A stretch of DNA of 64,000 nt from Branchiostoma lanceolatum. Taxonomy: Eukaryota > Chordata > Leptocardii > Amphioxiformes > Branchiostomatidae. Location: positions 30,011,193-30,075,192 of the forward strand of contig NC_089723.1 of NCBI RefSeq assembly GCF_035083965.1. The letters run 5' to 3'. Below the pieces are notes generated by a model, which made no database searches, was not told the DNA's origin, and saw nothing but the letters and a program-made list of their open reading frames with translations. Below are positions 51,066-62,290 of the stretch, piece by piece (positions within the stretch are counted from its first letter, which is position 1; every line of letters starts with the position of its first letter). The translations under genes were made by a program, and so were the position numbers.

Positions 51066-51426
51066 TGAAGTACTAATTTGTAGTGCAATGCTCAGTTATA
51101 ACAATAATGTTAACAGCTTTCCTTTCGTTGTGAAAGCGACTCCTGGCGGTATTCGCCGAAAATCCCTTAGCAAACACCGGCGACGGTGTGTCTTTGGGAC
51201 ATGTGATAATGCGTATGCATTTCTTTCCAGCCTACAATAGGTTCTATGCACATCTCTTCAAAATATATAGTATAGGCCGCGGTCTATGTCTATCGTATCG
51301 TAAGGGATTCTTGGGAGGCCTGGTCGCTACAGCCTCGATGCAGCCACACAGGGTATATCAACTGAAATGTAATGCATGTCTCAATTCAATTCAATTCAGT
51401 TCTTTATTCAAATACAAACCATCCAG

Positions 51427-51605
51427 ATATACAAACCGGTCCTGGTGAATCCCCTGACGTCACCGATGTTGTACCGATGGGAAGGGCACTTTACCATTAC
51501 TATTACTACACGGCTTTTGAATTCCTCACTCCACCCAGGTGTAAAAATTAGTATATTTGTCCTCCTTACGCGGCACCGTTGAAATAAGCCATGAAAAACT
51601 TGAGT
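51427..51605. mobile_element. SINE fragment
   Basis: GATGGGAAGGGCACTTTACC, CCTCACTCCACCCAGGTGTAAAAA and GGCACCGTTGAAATAAGCC match the 42500-42725 SINE body in order. The tRNA-like head is missing. Confidence 0.6.
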
Positions 51606-51810
51606 GCTGTGCCACGTCGTCCTTGTCAGGTTAACTAAAGAGGTTTGATTTCGAATACGATGATATTAGATGCGATTTTGAATTTTCATCGTTTTCCGCA
51701 CGATACAGATGCACCGTTGTACAGAATGTTGGCTTTTCCGAACTGAACCAGGCGTCTCATTTAGAATCCGAAATATTAAGATAAATGTGTCTTTAACTGA
51801 GGAAAAGGCA

Positions 51811-52090
51811 TGTCCCTGTAGCTCAACTGGAAGCAGCCTCAGAGTTGAGCTCCAGACCTGTTTCTAATTAGTTGGTAACTGGAAAATCCCGGTTCAAATC
51901 CTAAGAAGGACACCTTGGTTGGGGCTGCACCCGTCTTTCGGAAGGGACGTAAAATTTGGGTCCAGTGTTGGAGGAGGTGCCTAGAGCACGTAAAAGGGAA
52001 GGGCTAGCAGACCCTCTCTTTAAAGGTATGCCCTGCCACTGAGAAACTTGGTAACCTATGTGCAACTAGGCACAGCAACAACCAACTGAA
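51811..52090 (+). mobile_element. tRNA-derived SINE, same family as 7140-7380
   Basis: Begins TGTCCCTGTAGCTCAACTGG, B box GGTTCAAATCC, then GGTTGGGGCTGCACCCGTCT and GGGACGTAAAATTTGGG, ending CTGCCACTGAGAAACTTGG. It carries an 11-bp internal difference from the MSH3-intron copy after the B box. Confidence 0.7.
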
Positions 52091-52349
52091 GAAGAGTTCA
52101 AGTGCTCAAAAACGCTTTTGCGACATGACATTTTGAAACATTAATGTCCACTGGTTTTGTTGGAGATACTCGACGAACAATCCCTATTAAAATATGTACA
52201 GCTACAGTATACAGTAAACAAGGTTCACATTGGGACAATTATGCAACCCCCCAGGCATATCCCTAGGACTGACCTGACCGGGTAATTTTCAAGCGTGGGA
52301 GAAAAATCTAGATACGGGACAGCCTTGTGAATGACCCCGCGCGCCACAC

Positions 52350-55300
52350 ATGAGTCTCATCGAAGCCATGGCGTCCTCCTCGCTTCTGAGCCAGATTTCA
52401 GACGACTTTTTGGAGTGCAAGGTTTGCTACGAGCCCTACAAGACGCCTAAAGTCTTGGCCTGTCTTCACACGTTTTGTCTGGAGTGTTTGGAACAATCGC
52501 TGGAGAAACAGGGTGAAAGGAACCGACTCTTCTGTCCAACATGTCGGACGGCAACGTGTGTGCCCGAGGGGGGCGTGAGGAAACTGAAGGACAACTTCTT
52601 CGTGGAGAGTCTTCGAGACACCGTGGACATATACAGGAAAATACACAGGTATACATACATTTCATACCTCTGCGGCATGTTCTAAAACATAAAAGTTGAA
52701 CTTTTAACCTCAGGTTTATGGCGGGTTTTTATTTTGTCGAGACAACGGCAGGCAGTAGAACACAGCTCTTCAATAAGGCCTGTAACGATTTGAAAAATGG
52801 TTCAAATAACATATTTGTCAGTCTTGTATCTCAGACTTTGACTTCATATAGGTCCACAATTAGCTTGGCATGTCTGCTTACTACGATACTGCGCAGTCAC
52901 TGAGTGAGTGAGTGTAACTAACGAAACCATACGGTTGATGCTTTTGCATTATGTAATCTTGATAGATTAAAATACCAGAAAGTGGCTGATTTCAGGTGGA
53001 TTATTGCGTCTCAGTGACCTTGTAATTGGCCGTTTGTCCTTGGTGGCAGATATTATGTTTTCCTTCAGGGCCCACTCACATTCGTTGTACGTTCGTCGTG
53101 CGATCGTAGTTAAAGTGAGGGCATTCTTGAATAAGTTGTACGTATGTCGTACAAAATTCAGCTGTCTTGTTATGTCAAAAACGCTGTCAATGTCAGCGGT
53201 TGGTTCTGTGACAGCCTGCTTGAAAATTCTCACGACATCACCAGAATCGCACGACGGCCTATACGACGAACGTGACCGCGTCGTGCGACAGTGAGAAGAA
53301 CGATCCCACATGTGTAAATCGAGCTTCGTTAGATATACAAACACGAATCATTTCCCTTTCAGTAAACATGAGGACGTGCTGTGCAGCAACTGTTTGGAGA
53401 ATGGCAGCCCTGAGGCGGCATCGGCTCGGTGTCTGTCGTGCGACGAGTTCTTATGCCCAGACTGCGTCAATGGTAAGTGTACGGCCCCCAGACGGCGATC
53501 GCACTGCGCTCTCGCTGCGACCTAAATCGTATTTGTCTAACCGTTGATTTCATAATTGGAATATCATGCAAAATGTAAAAGTATGGATGAAAACACACAA
53601 AGCGTAAAGATTCGTTTTTATATCTATGCAATTCGTTAAGCGCTCTGTTACATTTTAAGTCGCAGAGAGCGCGCGGCGAGAGCGTCGTCCTAGTGAAATG
53701 GGGTCTGCTATAGCACTGATTTCTCAAAGTTCATTGACATTTAGCTGTTAGAGATCAGTAGGCGTGTAGAGATCATTAAGACAGGTGGGTGCCCTGCGGG
53801 GTGTGCTAGCATAGGTAAAGACGATCCCAAGGACACGTTATAACACACGTGTGACTGCTATTCATTTGAACTGGCGGATAGGAGACAATCTAATCAAGGT
53901 TCAAGGTTTTCCCCTGAACCAATAGACGATCCCGTAGCCCAGCCAACCTCCGTAAAACGTAGAGAAATGCAAACACAAACATGAAAAAATGTTGGAAGAA
54001 CATGCAGTTACTCTCCCATTGGTCGAACTGCTAATTGCCACGCTATCATTGGTTCAAGTGATAATTGTGATGGACAGTCAGAATCGGTCTATTACAAGGT
54101 TAGAGCAGTCAGTACGTCCGACGGTCACGAGCTGCCGTGTGTCTCTTTGTGGTGCCCACGGCAGGCCGAAATGCCGGCATTATATAAGCGGCACTCGCCG
54201 TGCACGTGATTTTCAACTGAAACCGACAACGTTAATTTGGACAGTCTTGCTCCCTTGCATAGATTTATGCCATTTCATCATGTGTTAATTCTTTGTGGTG
54301 CCGACGTCAGACAGAACCCACGTAGAAACTACATTTCTCTGTGACCGTTATGAGACATATGTTGGCAGTTTCACGCCTATTTACAGCCCACTTGACTGTT
54401 TTTGATTACATGTTTTCAGGTCAGTATGTGACGGGATGTGACAATATTTTATGCAAAAGTCCAATTTATGCCATATAAAGGATGCTATTCCATATATGGA
54501 GTGAATTTGAAATGGCTTCCACATTTCATTTGCAAAACCTACACACATACATATGCACACTTTTGACTAACTTACACGTCACAAGTATGAAATGCCGATC
54601 ATTTGCAAAATAGATAAACAATTGCAGTTTCACATACATTATGCAAATAATACCCTCATTTGCATAATTGGGATTTGTCAATGTTCCACCTCCCATTGAT
54701 TATATACGTTACATGTATCTTGTGCTGCAGCTCACAAACGAGTCCGTCTGACCCGGGATCACTGTCTGGTGGCGTTAGACACCATACGGGCGTCCAAGGC
54801 GGAGTCACCTCTGAAGAACGCTAAGGCACCGATGTGTGAGAAACACGACAGTCAGGTCATGAGGTTCTTCTGTACGACTTGCAGGTAGGCGTAAGTAATC
54901 TACCTCTGTCGACAGTTGTATCAGGTCAATTGCTATATATAATTGTGATATTTGTTCACTGTTGTTTATGTCGAGTGTTGACGAAATTAAGACATTGTTA
55001 CTTTTTCCTACACCTTAAATTATGTCATGGTGAAGTCATTTTTCTCAATACAACACAGCACAATACAGCACAGAAAAGCACCATGCACAACAGAACACAA
55101 GGCGACACAATACAAATCAACACAGCACAAACCGTATGATACACACAATACAAGGGACGCAACACAATAACAACACAACGCAATTCAATACAACACAGAA
55201 AAGCACTGTACAGTACAGCACAGCACATCATAGTACAACACAACACGTACATACATACACACAACAAAAGGAACACAACACAATGCAACGAAGGCAACAC

Positions 55301-56610
55301 TACACAACACTAAAACTGTTCATAACCTTCACAGAATCCCTGTCTGCCACGACTGCACCGTCATCGACCACAAAGAGCCAGACCACGTCAATGTCTACCT
55401 GTCAGAACTTGTGGACGACACAAAAGAAGCCCTCACAGGTCTTTCGTCTCTCAGCGAGGAACGGATCCACGAAATCAAGGTTGTCCAAAGCACTCTGGCC
55501 AAGACTCTGCTGGCTCTCGAAGAGAACAAGGTCGACGTGAAGCGCCAACTAGCGGTAGCGACAGAGAAACTCAAGCAACGCGTCGAGAGGAAGATCGACA
55601 AACAACACAAACTGTTGTTGAAGAAGCTGGGCGAGATTTGCTCCAGTCGCGAGAAAGAGCTCAACATTCACGAAGACTTGTTGGAGGCGACGTCGGCGAG
55701 CTTGAAGAGTTCGTTAGATTTTGTCCGGAAAGTTCTGTCGCATGGTAGCGATTTCGAGATGATGGACGTGAGTAAAGAGATAGAGGAAAGGATGACGTCA
55801 CTGCTGGAAGCTGACCTGCCCAATGTAAATGACGTCACCGACCAAACGGTACACCTGACGCTCATGCCGTCACACGAGCCGTTAGACTCTGTGGTGATCG
55901 GTACTATTGAGGAAACAAGGGGTAGGTGTCTACTGCTTTACATTTGGGGCGCCATTTTGTGATACGATATTTTTGAGACGCGTAGGGGAGAAGCCCTTTT
56001 CTTTTTCATCAATGTGAGAAGTTTTCGAATATCCCAAACAGCTTTGATAAATTTAGGTTTACCGGATCACTTAGAATTTACTCTCTTTTTTTGGTGTGAG
56101 AGAGTCACAACGTCAACAGAAAACGTGCAGGTCTAGTCGCTGTTGTTGCTTACTAAAGCAATGGTGTAACGTTCTACTTAACGTTTGACAGTCTTGTGCG
56201 AAAGTAAATATCTTTTCTCTCTTTTCTTTTCTGACACGATAGTGATGGGATGATTGCTTAATTGATTGACTGATTGATTGATTGATTGATTGATTCATTC
56301 ATTCATTCACTATGACATGTTTTAACCTCTTCCAGCTACACCGTGTATGAAGTTCCTTCCGTGCGGCCATCCATGTGATGACGTACACCCTCCGAACACT
56401 CCCTGCAGACAGCGATGCCGCAGCACGGTTGACATCCACGTCATCTGCTACAGGTGCGGCGCACCAATCAAAAAAGCCATAGACGGCAGGGAATGCTGGG
56501 AAATTCGGAGGCATCAAAAATGCTTCAGGTGCGCATTGAGACATTGGTCACTGCAGGACAGGATACTACAACTAGAGATGGTTCCTGAACTTGAGGTGAT
56601 CCCGGAGTAG
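52350..56610 (+). CDS. TRIM-type protein: RING, B-box 1, B-box 2, coiled coil, C-terminal Cys/His module
   Basis: Five exons, phases closing: 52350-52648, 53363-53472, 54731-54884, 55335-55921, 56336-56610 (TAG); 474 residues. RING ligands C23, C26, C38, H40, C43, C46, C62, C65. B-box 1: C107, C110, C123, C126, C131, C134, H138, H147. B-box 2: C172, H175, C184, C187, C192, C195, H200, H205. A Lys/Glu-rich coiled coil fills about 210-330. The last exon encodes a further metal-binding-like module: C387-x5-C393-G-H395-x-C397-x9-C407-x3-C411-x9-C421-x2-C424, with more Cys/His at 437-453, instead of the usual NHL, filamin or SPRY end. A RING E3 ubiquitin ligase is expected; the target is unknown. 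The second ATG (codon 7) is an alternative start. Exon 5 joins in phase but is the part most in need of a transcript. Confidence 0.9.
53475..53705. mobile_element. MITE with CCCCATTYCACTAG ends, copy 2, in TRIM intron 2
   Basis: Reverse-complement counterpart of 44283-44532. The right end CCTAGTGAAATGGGG is clear; the left end (GGCCCCCAGACGGCG) is decayed. Interior CGCTCTCGCTGCGACCTAAA, GATTTCATAATTGGAATATC and ACACACAAAGCGTAAAGATTCG match. It starts within a few bases of the donor at 53473. Confidence 0.65.
55047..55310. repeat. ACACAA/ACAGCACA low-complexity tract in TRIM intron 4
   Basis: Irregular CAACACAGCACAATACA repeats reaching to within about 25 nt of the acceptor at 55334. Minus-strand open frames in it are repeat artefacts. 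Confidence 0.8.
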
Positions 56611-57725
56611 GGTATGACGTCATGCTCAGTGCCATCCGAACAGGTCGGCCATCTTGGAAAGTGGTGTGGATACGAATTATAAAGACTTATGGGATAATCG
56701 ATTCCTCCTTTGGGGATTAAGTTTCTAGGGAAATGTTTTGCCAAAAGACGTTCTTATGGCATATCTATATAGGAATTGAATATGTACACAATAATTTATG
56801 ACTTCATTTTCATGTACTTGCGTATGCGGCATTCTAGTCGAACAAGGTTACGTTAACGTTGCAAACGTCACATGTAAATCAAAAGTACTCATCATACCAA
56901 AACAGCAGGTGAATGTGCTTTCAGGAGAAGGTAAAAGGCAGTGAAACTCGTCACGGATAGAAATACAAAGACATTGTTAAGTGTAAAAGGTACCTAATAA
57001 GCATATAACCTGATTTGTAGTAAAACTACTGCAAACAAAGTCCCTTCGTAGTCAGCGCCAGATGTTTTGACATCTATGTAATAACTAGGCACTTGTCTGC
57101 TTGGAAAAGCTAATCTAAAAGTTCTCCCCACACCATATGGTAAACAGAATGTTTCATACCTGCCTTCTTAGTGCAGTATCGAAATATACTATACTAGTAT
57201 ATGAGTTCCATGTGTATCGCTACGTATGATGTTAAAAATATGAGAATGATAAGGTATACGTCCATGTTCATGGTTGTTGCTTGAATTTTCAATGGCAAAT
57301 GATAACTGACTTTAGTAGATTACTTTAAGGATGTTATGTACGCACCTCTGATATTAGTTAAATGTTTTTAATAATTCCTTTTAATGGTAGATCAATCAAA
57401 AAGCAGATCAGATTGGTAGACTTCCATGTCACATATGAAGTAAAATGTTAACACTATAACAGATATTGATGGATTTTGTTTATCAAACACATACCTACGA
57501 AAGCTTCATACTACATTCTAATGTCTTTATTCTATGATGGCAAGTCCCCATACCTTCTTTGCAACTGTAATGTGTGACAGTGATTTTCATACGGGAGGGA
57601 CTGGTAAATGGACAATCCATTCCATTGGATAATATAGAAAAAAAACCGAATCACTTCAGAGTTCAGAACACCGTTAAGTACTGATTTTTCAAACCCCCGC
57701 CAGTGTATAGCAAGATTTGCAATTG
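56611..57725. other. TRIM 3' flank and intergenic DNA
   Basis: No gene or clear repeat seen. A+T-rich with scattered short open frames. Confidence 0.5.
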
Positions 57726-57730
57726 TCAAA

Positions 57731-57925
57731 GTAACATTTGGAACATTTTGAATATTTTGGAACTTTTGGAACGTCTGGGACATTTGAAACATTTGAAACA
57801 TTTTAAACGTTTTGAAACTTTTAAACAATTCAAACATTTGAAACATTTGAAATGTTTGGAACATTTGGAAAATTTAAAGCATTTGGAACATTTGAAACAT
57901 TTGGAACGTTTGGAACATTTAATTC
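57731..57925. repeat. Minisatellite of 9-bp GGAACATTT/GAAACATTT units
   Basis: About twenty units in near-perfect 9-bp phase. Because the unit is a multiple of three without stops, all-Leu/Lys/His (+) or Phe/Lys/Cys (-) frames of about 110 codons open on both strands; these are not taken as genes. The array lies immediately 5' of the LINE. Confidence 0.92.
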
Positions 57926-57929
57926 TAAA

Positions 57930-60900
57930 AAGCTTTGCACAAAAAGTCAAAACCACGTGCACATGCAACAGGCTCAGTTCAGACGAGTACAAGGCAGGAC
58001 CCTCGATCTCACTGAAAGCCATGTGTATTACGGGACGATTTTTTTGAAAGAATGCCAATTCGCCTGCCACAAAAGCAGAAAACTGTAAGGATATCTATCG
58101 GTGGCAAGACAGTATCCAAAGGGCCAAAATAATATTAATGCAAACTTTCAGTCCCTTAGAAATAAGAAAGTCGAATTGGAAACTCTTGTAGAACAAACTA
58201 AACCCGATATCTTAGTGATTACAGAGACTTGGTTAGATAGCACTTGTAACATTGCAGAATACTTTCCAAACCACCTTAACATGCAAGTGTTCCTTAGGAA
58301 CAGGCCAGACGACGCCCATGGTGGCGTCTTAATAGCTGTTTCTAATGAATTTATATGTACTCAGGAGCCTCACCTTGAGACCTACTGTGAGATGGTCTGG
58401 GTCAAAATTGAGCTGGCAGGGTCGAAATGTCTAAATATATGTGCCTACTACAGGCCACAGGTAAGTGACAGTACCAGTCTGGATTACTTGGAACAATCCT
58501 TGGAGCGCATCTGCAATAAGCGGAACAACCATGTGTGGGTCGTCGGGGATTTCAATTTTCCAGGGTGGGATTGGGCAGATACCCAGCAACCTGTACTCAA
58601 ACCAGACTGTCCCTACCCAGGCCTACACCGCCGGTTTTTGGAACTGCTTAGTGATCTAAACATGACACAAGTAGTAGACAAGCCAACAAGGCTCGACAAT
58701 ACATTAGATCTAGTACTTATGTCAAACGATAATTGTGTTAACTGTGTACGTACCCTCCCTCCCATAGGTGATCACGACCTAGTGTTTCTTGAGGCAGATT
58801 TACGGCCTCAAAAACATAAAGCAAAACCTCGTAAAATCTACTTGTACAAACGTTCAAATTGGGACAAATTTCGTGATGAAATGGAAAATTTCAAAACTGA
58901 ATTCCAAGAATTGGTAGAAAGTGATGCTAGTGCAGACGAACTATACAACCAATTCACACTTAAACTATCCAGCTGTGTTGATAAATATGTACCCAGTAAA
59001 ATGTCAAGCAGCAAAAAGCACCTCCCATTCATAACTCCCGAACTTAAGCGAATGATGAGAAAAAGAGATCGCTATTACAGAAAAACAATAGGACAAAACA
59101 CAACTGCAAGAAAAGACAAACTTAACGAGTTCAAAAAAGAAATAAACAAGAAGATGAAAGAGTGCTACTGGAAATACATAGAGGAGGTAGTACTTGACAT
59201 CGATATAGCTGACCCCGAACAAAGTAACTCTGCTACTTCATCCAAACAAGGTACCAAAAAATTTTGGAGTCTCCTGAAAAGCATGAAATCAGAAAGAGTC
59301 GGTGTCCCAAACCTCAAAAATGAAGGCACACTCATTTCGGACAACAAGGCCAAAGCGGACCTGCTGAACCAGCAATTCCAATCCGTCTTCACAACTGAGC
59401 CCTTAGAAGACCCTCTTCCTGATATGGGGCCTAGCCCGCACACCCCAATGATGGACATTAAGATAGATACAACTGGAATAAATAAGTTATTAGACAACTT
59501 AAACCCCCACAAGGCATGTGGCCCAGATCATGTCCATGCATGTGTACTCAAAGAACTTAGTACCACATTAAGCCCCTTCCTCCAAGCAATCTTCCAGAAA
59601 AGCCTTGACACTGGATGTGTGCCGGAGGCGTGGAAGGAGGCTAATATAGCGCCGGTTTACAAAAAAGGAAACCGCCTTGACCCAGCAAACTACCGGCCTA
59701 TTTCACTAACATGCATATGCTCCAAAATCATGGAGCACATAATAGCTAGTTCTATGATGACTCACTTTGATTCAAACAACATCTTGTATGACCTCCAGCA
59801 TGGGTTTAGACATAGCAGGTCATGTGAATCTCAACTCTTATCCCTCACTGACGACCTGGCTCATAACAGAGAAAAAGGAATCCAGACTGATCTCATAATC
59901 ATGGACTTCGCCAAAGCCTTCGATAAAGTTCCTCATCTCAGACTGATACATAAACTTCAGTTTTTTGGCATTACAGGTAAAACTCTAGTCTGGATTCAAA
60001 ATTTCCTGCAGGGCCGTTCGCAAACCGTAGTGTTGGATGGAGAGTGCTCCGATTCTGTACCCGTAACCTCTGGTGTCCCACAGGGTACGGTCTTGGGGCC
60101 AATCCTGTTTCTCGCATACATCAACGACTTGCCACAACATGCTGCTCATGCAAAAGTTCGGCTCTTCGCCGATGACTGCATCTTGCAGATGAGTGTGAAA
60201 GAAAAGGCTGACTGTGAAAAACTCCAGAGTGACATAAACGAAATCTGTAGCTGGGAGAAAAAGTGGTTGATGGCATTCAACCCGTCAAAATGTGAGGTGA
60301 TGTCAGTCCCGGCTTCCAGAATACCAATAATATTCCCCTATACCCTCCATGATCATCCTCTGGCAAAGGTAAGTTGTACCAAATATCTTGGCCTTCACAT
60401 TTCCTCAAACTTGACCTGGGGCAAACACGTCGAAGCAACAACTTCAAAGGCAAACAGAACCTTAGGGATGTTGAGACGCTGCCTGAGAATCTCCAGCACA
60501 GCGGCCAAGGAGAGAGTCTACATGGCTCTTGTAAGACCTGTCCTTGAGTATGGCTGTTGCGTTTGGGATCCCCACACCAGGGAACAGGTGAGGAGTGTTG
60601 AGATGGTTCAGCGAAGAGCAGCCCGATACGTGAGTAATGATTACAGACGCACCAGTTCAGTCACTGCTATGCTGCGTAACTTGGGCTGGCAAACGCTTGA
60701 ACTGCGCCGAAAGATTGCCCGCCAAGTCACCCTGTATAAGATCATCCATGGTACTGTTTACGTTCCACACACGACCATGATTGCCCCGGTGGCTCGATGC
60801 TCCCGCCGCACCAATCACTCCCAAACATTGCAGGCCATCGCGTGCAGGAACAACTACTATAGGCTCTCGTTCTTCCCTCGCACCATCAAAGAGTGGAACG

Positions 60901-61199
60901 AACTTGAGCCTGGTGTGGCGGAGGCGGGGTCCCTCTCCCAGTTCAAAACCGAACTGGGGAAGACCCTGCTGCATTGAGCCACCCCTACACGTCCTTGTAT
61001 ATATGTAAATATATGTATTACTAACTCACTAAATTCACTTGTCCTGTCCTTTGCACACACAAATTCAGTTGTTTATGTTCCTTAGTGCCTCTCCTTTATT
61101 TTCCCTTCGTTTTACTTGTTCCGGTCACTTGTGTTGTATCTAACCCATGCGCAACTGCTGATAATCTCAGATATGAGGCTAAGCAGTAAAGAAGAAGAA
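57930..61199 (+). mobile_element. LINE-type (non-LTR) retrotransposon, CR1/L2/Jockey-like group
   Basis: A long endonuclease/reverse-transcriptase frame (58089-60977) is followed by a 3' UTR ending near 61199 in GTAAAGAAGAAGAA, a short A-rich tandem end as in CR1/L2-type elements. The 5' boundary is uncertain; 57930 is where the 9-bp minisatellite stops. No ORF1 with a zinc knuckle was found, so the copy is probably 5'-truncated. Confidence 0.85.
58089..60977 (+). CDS. LINE ORF2: AP-type endonuclease plus reverse transcriptase, uninterrupted
   Basis: The frame is open from the stop at 58086-58088 to TGA at 60975-60977, about 960 codons. Endonuclease motifs: NANFQSLRNKK, ITETWLDS, VVGDFNFPGWDW (D about residue 150 counted from 58101), DNTLDLVLM and GDHDLVFLE. 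Reverse-transcriptase motifs: HKACGPDHV, YKKGNRLDPANYRPISLTC, QHGFRHSRSCESQL, IIMDFAKAFDKVPH, SGVPQGTVLGPILFLAYIND, the catalytic LFADDC (about 689-693), MAFNPSKCEVM and YLGLHIS. A C-terminal RTIKEWNELEP..SLSQFKTEL is usual in this group. No internal stop or frameshift was seen. There is no ATG before the endonuclease motif; the frame enters after a stop, so the true start is missing or lies upstream in another frame. Confidence 0.93.
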   Translation, partial: GYLSVARQYPKGQNNINANFQSLRNKKVELETLVEQTKPDILVITETWLDSTCNIAEYFPNHLNMQVFLRNRPDDAHGGVLIAVSNEFICTQEPHLETYCEMVWVKIELAGSKCLNICAYYRPQVSDSTSLDYLEQSLERICNKRNNHVWVVGDFNFPGWDWADTQQPVLKPDCPYPGLHRRFLELLSDLNMTQVVDKPTRLDNTLDLVLMSNDNCVNCVRTLPPIGDHDLVFLEADLRPQKHKAKPRKIYLYKRSNWDKFRDEMENFKTEFQELVESDASADELYNQFTLKLSSCVDKYVPSKMSSSKKHLPFITPELKRMMRKRDRYYRKTIGQNTTARKDKLNEFKKEINKKMKECYWKYIEEVVLDIDIADPEQSNSATSSKQGTKKFWSLLKSMKSERVGVPNLKNEGTLISDNKAKADLLNQQFQSVFTTEPLEDPLPDMGPSPHTPMMDIKIDTTGINKLLDNLNPHKACGPDHVHACVLKELSTTLSPFLQAIFQKSLDTGCVPEAWKEANIAPVYKKGNRLDPANYRPISLTCICSKIMEHIIASSMMTHFDSNNILYDLQHGFRHSRSCESQLLSLTDDLAHNREKGIQTDLIIMDFAKAFDKVPHLRLIHKLQFFGITGKTLVWIQNFLQGRSQTVVLDGECSDSVPVTSGVPQGTVLGPILFLAYINDLPQHAAHAKVRLFADDCILQMSVKEKADCEKLQSDINEICSWEKKWLMAFNPSKCEVMSVPASRIPIIFPYTLHDHPLAKVSCTKYLGLHISSNLTWGKHVEATTSKANRTLGMLRRCLRISSTAAKERVYMALVRPVLEYGCCVWDPHTREQVRSVEMVQRRAARYVSNDYRRTSSVTAMLRNLGWQTLELRRKIARQVTLYKIIHGTVYVPHTTMIAPVARCSRRTNHSQTLQAIACRNNYYRLSFFPRTIKEWNELEPGVAEAGSLSQFKTELGKTLLH

Positions 61200-61261
61200 T
61201 ATCTAACTGGCCACCACCATCTGGTTTCACTCAAACAGCATTTATTATCTCCATGAAAAAT

Positions 61262-62290
61262 GGAGATATAGTTTTGGGTGTGTCTGTGTGTGTGTTTGTC
61301 TGTCTGTCTGTCTGTTTGTGTTTCCGCACTACTGTAGTCAGCATAACTCAAGAACCTCTTGATGGATTACGATGATATTTGGTATGTGGGCAGGTGTTGT
61401 GAAGCCGAAGTTCAAGGTCGATTTTGGGCCCCCTGGTATGTGACCTTGGTACTGCAGCAGAACTCCAATTTTTGTATCTTTTGACCTGGATGTGCTGTGG
61501 TCTTGATTTTTGGTTGGCAGATAGCTTGTGATGTAAGAAAGAAGTGGTGTAGGTTTCGGCTCCCTAGCAGCTTCCTCTGGAACTGCAGGGGCGCTTTTGT
61601 GAAAATCTTCTAAGGAGAATAACTGAACAAAGGAACAACGGATTTCCATGATATTTAGTATGCAGGTAGCTTAGATAGAGATATACACAATTAAGTGCTA
61701 ATTATGCTATTTGGGACTTAATTTGCATAGGTAATAAGGAAAATCTATATTTGCAGTGTTTTCCATTATCAGACTCAAATACATGTAACGTATGTAGTTT
61801 ATGGAAAGTGGATCATCAACAGATACCAATTATGCAAATAAATCCCTAATTTGCATAATTAATGCAAAACACCATATATCATCTAATTGGAAAATTATAG
61901 GACTGTCAATATGATACTTAGTATGCAGGTAGCTTAGACAGAGAGATACATAATGTAGTGCAAATTATGCTAATTGTGACTTAATTTGCATAGCTAATGA
62001 GGAAAATCTATATTTGTAGTGTTTTCCATTATCAGACTCAAATACATGTAACATATGTAGTTTATGGAAAGTCGAGCATCAACTAATACCAATTATACAA
62101 ATGAATACCTAATTTGCATAATTAATGCAAAAACACCATAATTCATCTTATTGGAAAATTATAGGACTGTCAATATTGCAACATGTGTAAGTTAGATAAA
62201 GGTGTTTATGACCATGCATATATTATGCAAATGTGTAAGTCATTTGCATGAATAGAATTGTTCATGGAGATATGAGGTCGTGGAACTCTT
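61262..62290. repeat. Long copy of the abundant interspersed repeat, with an internal 263-bp tandem duplication
   Basis: Begins GGAGATATAGTTTTGGGTGTG, then GATGGATTACGATGATATTTGG, GATTTTGGGCCCCCTGG, ACTGCAGCAGAACTCC. From 61659 to about 62180 a 263-bp unit starting TATGCAGGTAGCTTAGA is present twice (second at 61922), each with TTATGCAAAT/TTTGCATAATTAATGCAAA blocks. Confidence 0.85.

Noticed and set aside
50787-51068. 93-codon Thr/His-rich frame
   Set aside because: Translation of the ACAAC low-complexity tract.
57703-58070. 114-codon frames on both strands
   Set aside because: Produced by the 9-bp repeat, whose unit is a multiple of three without stops.
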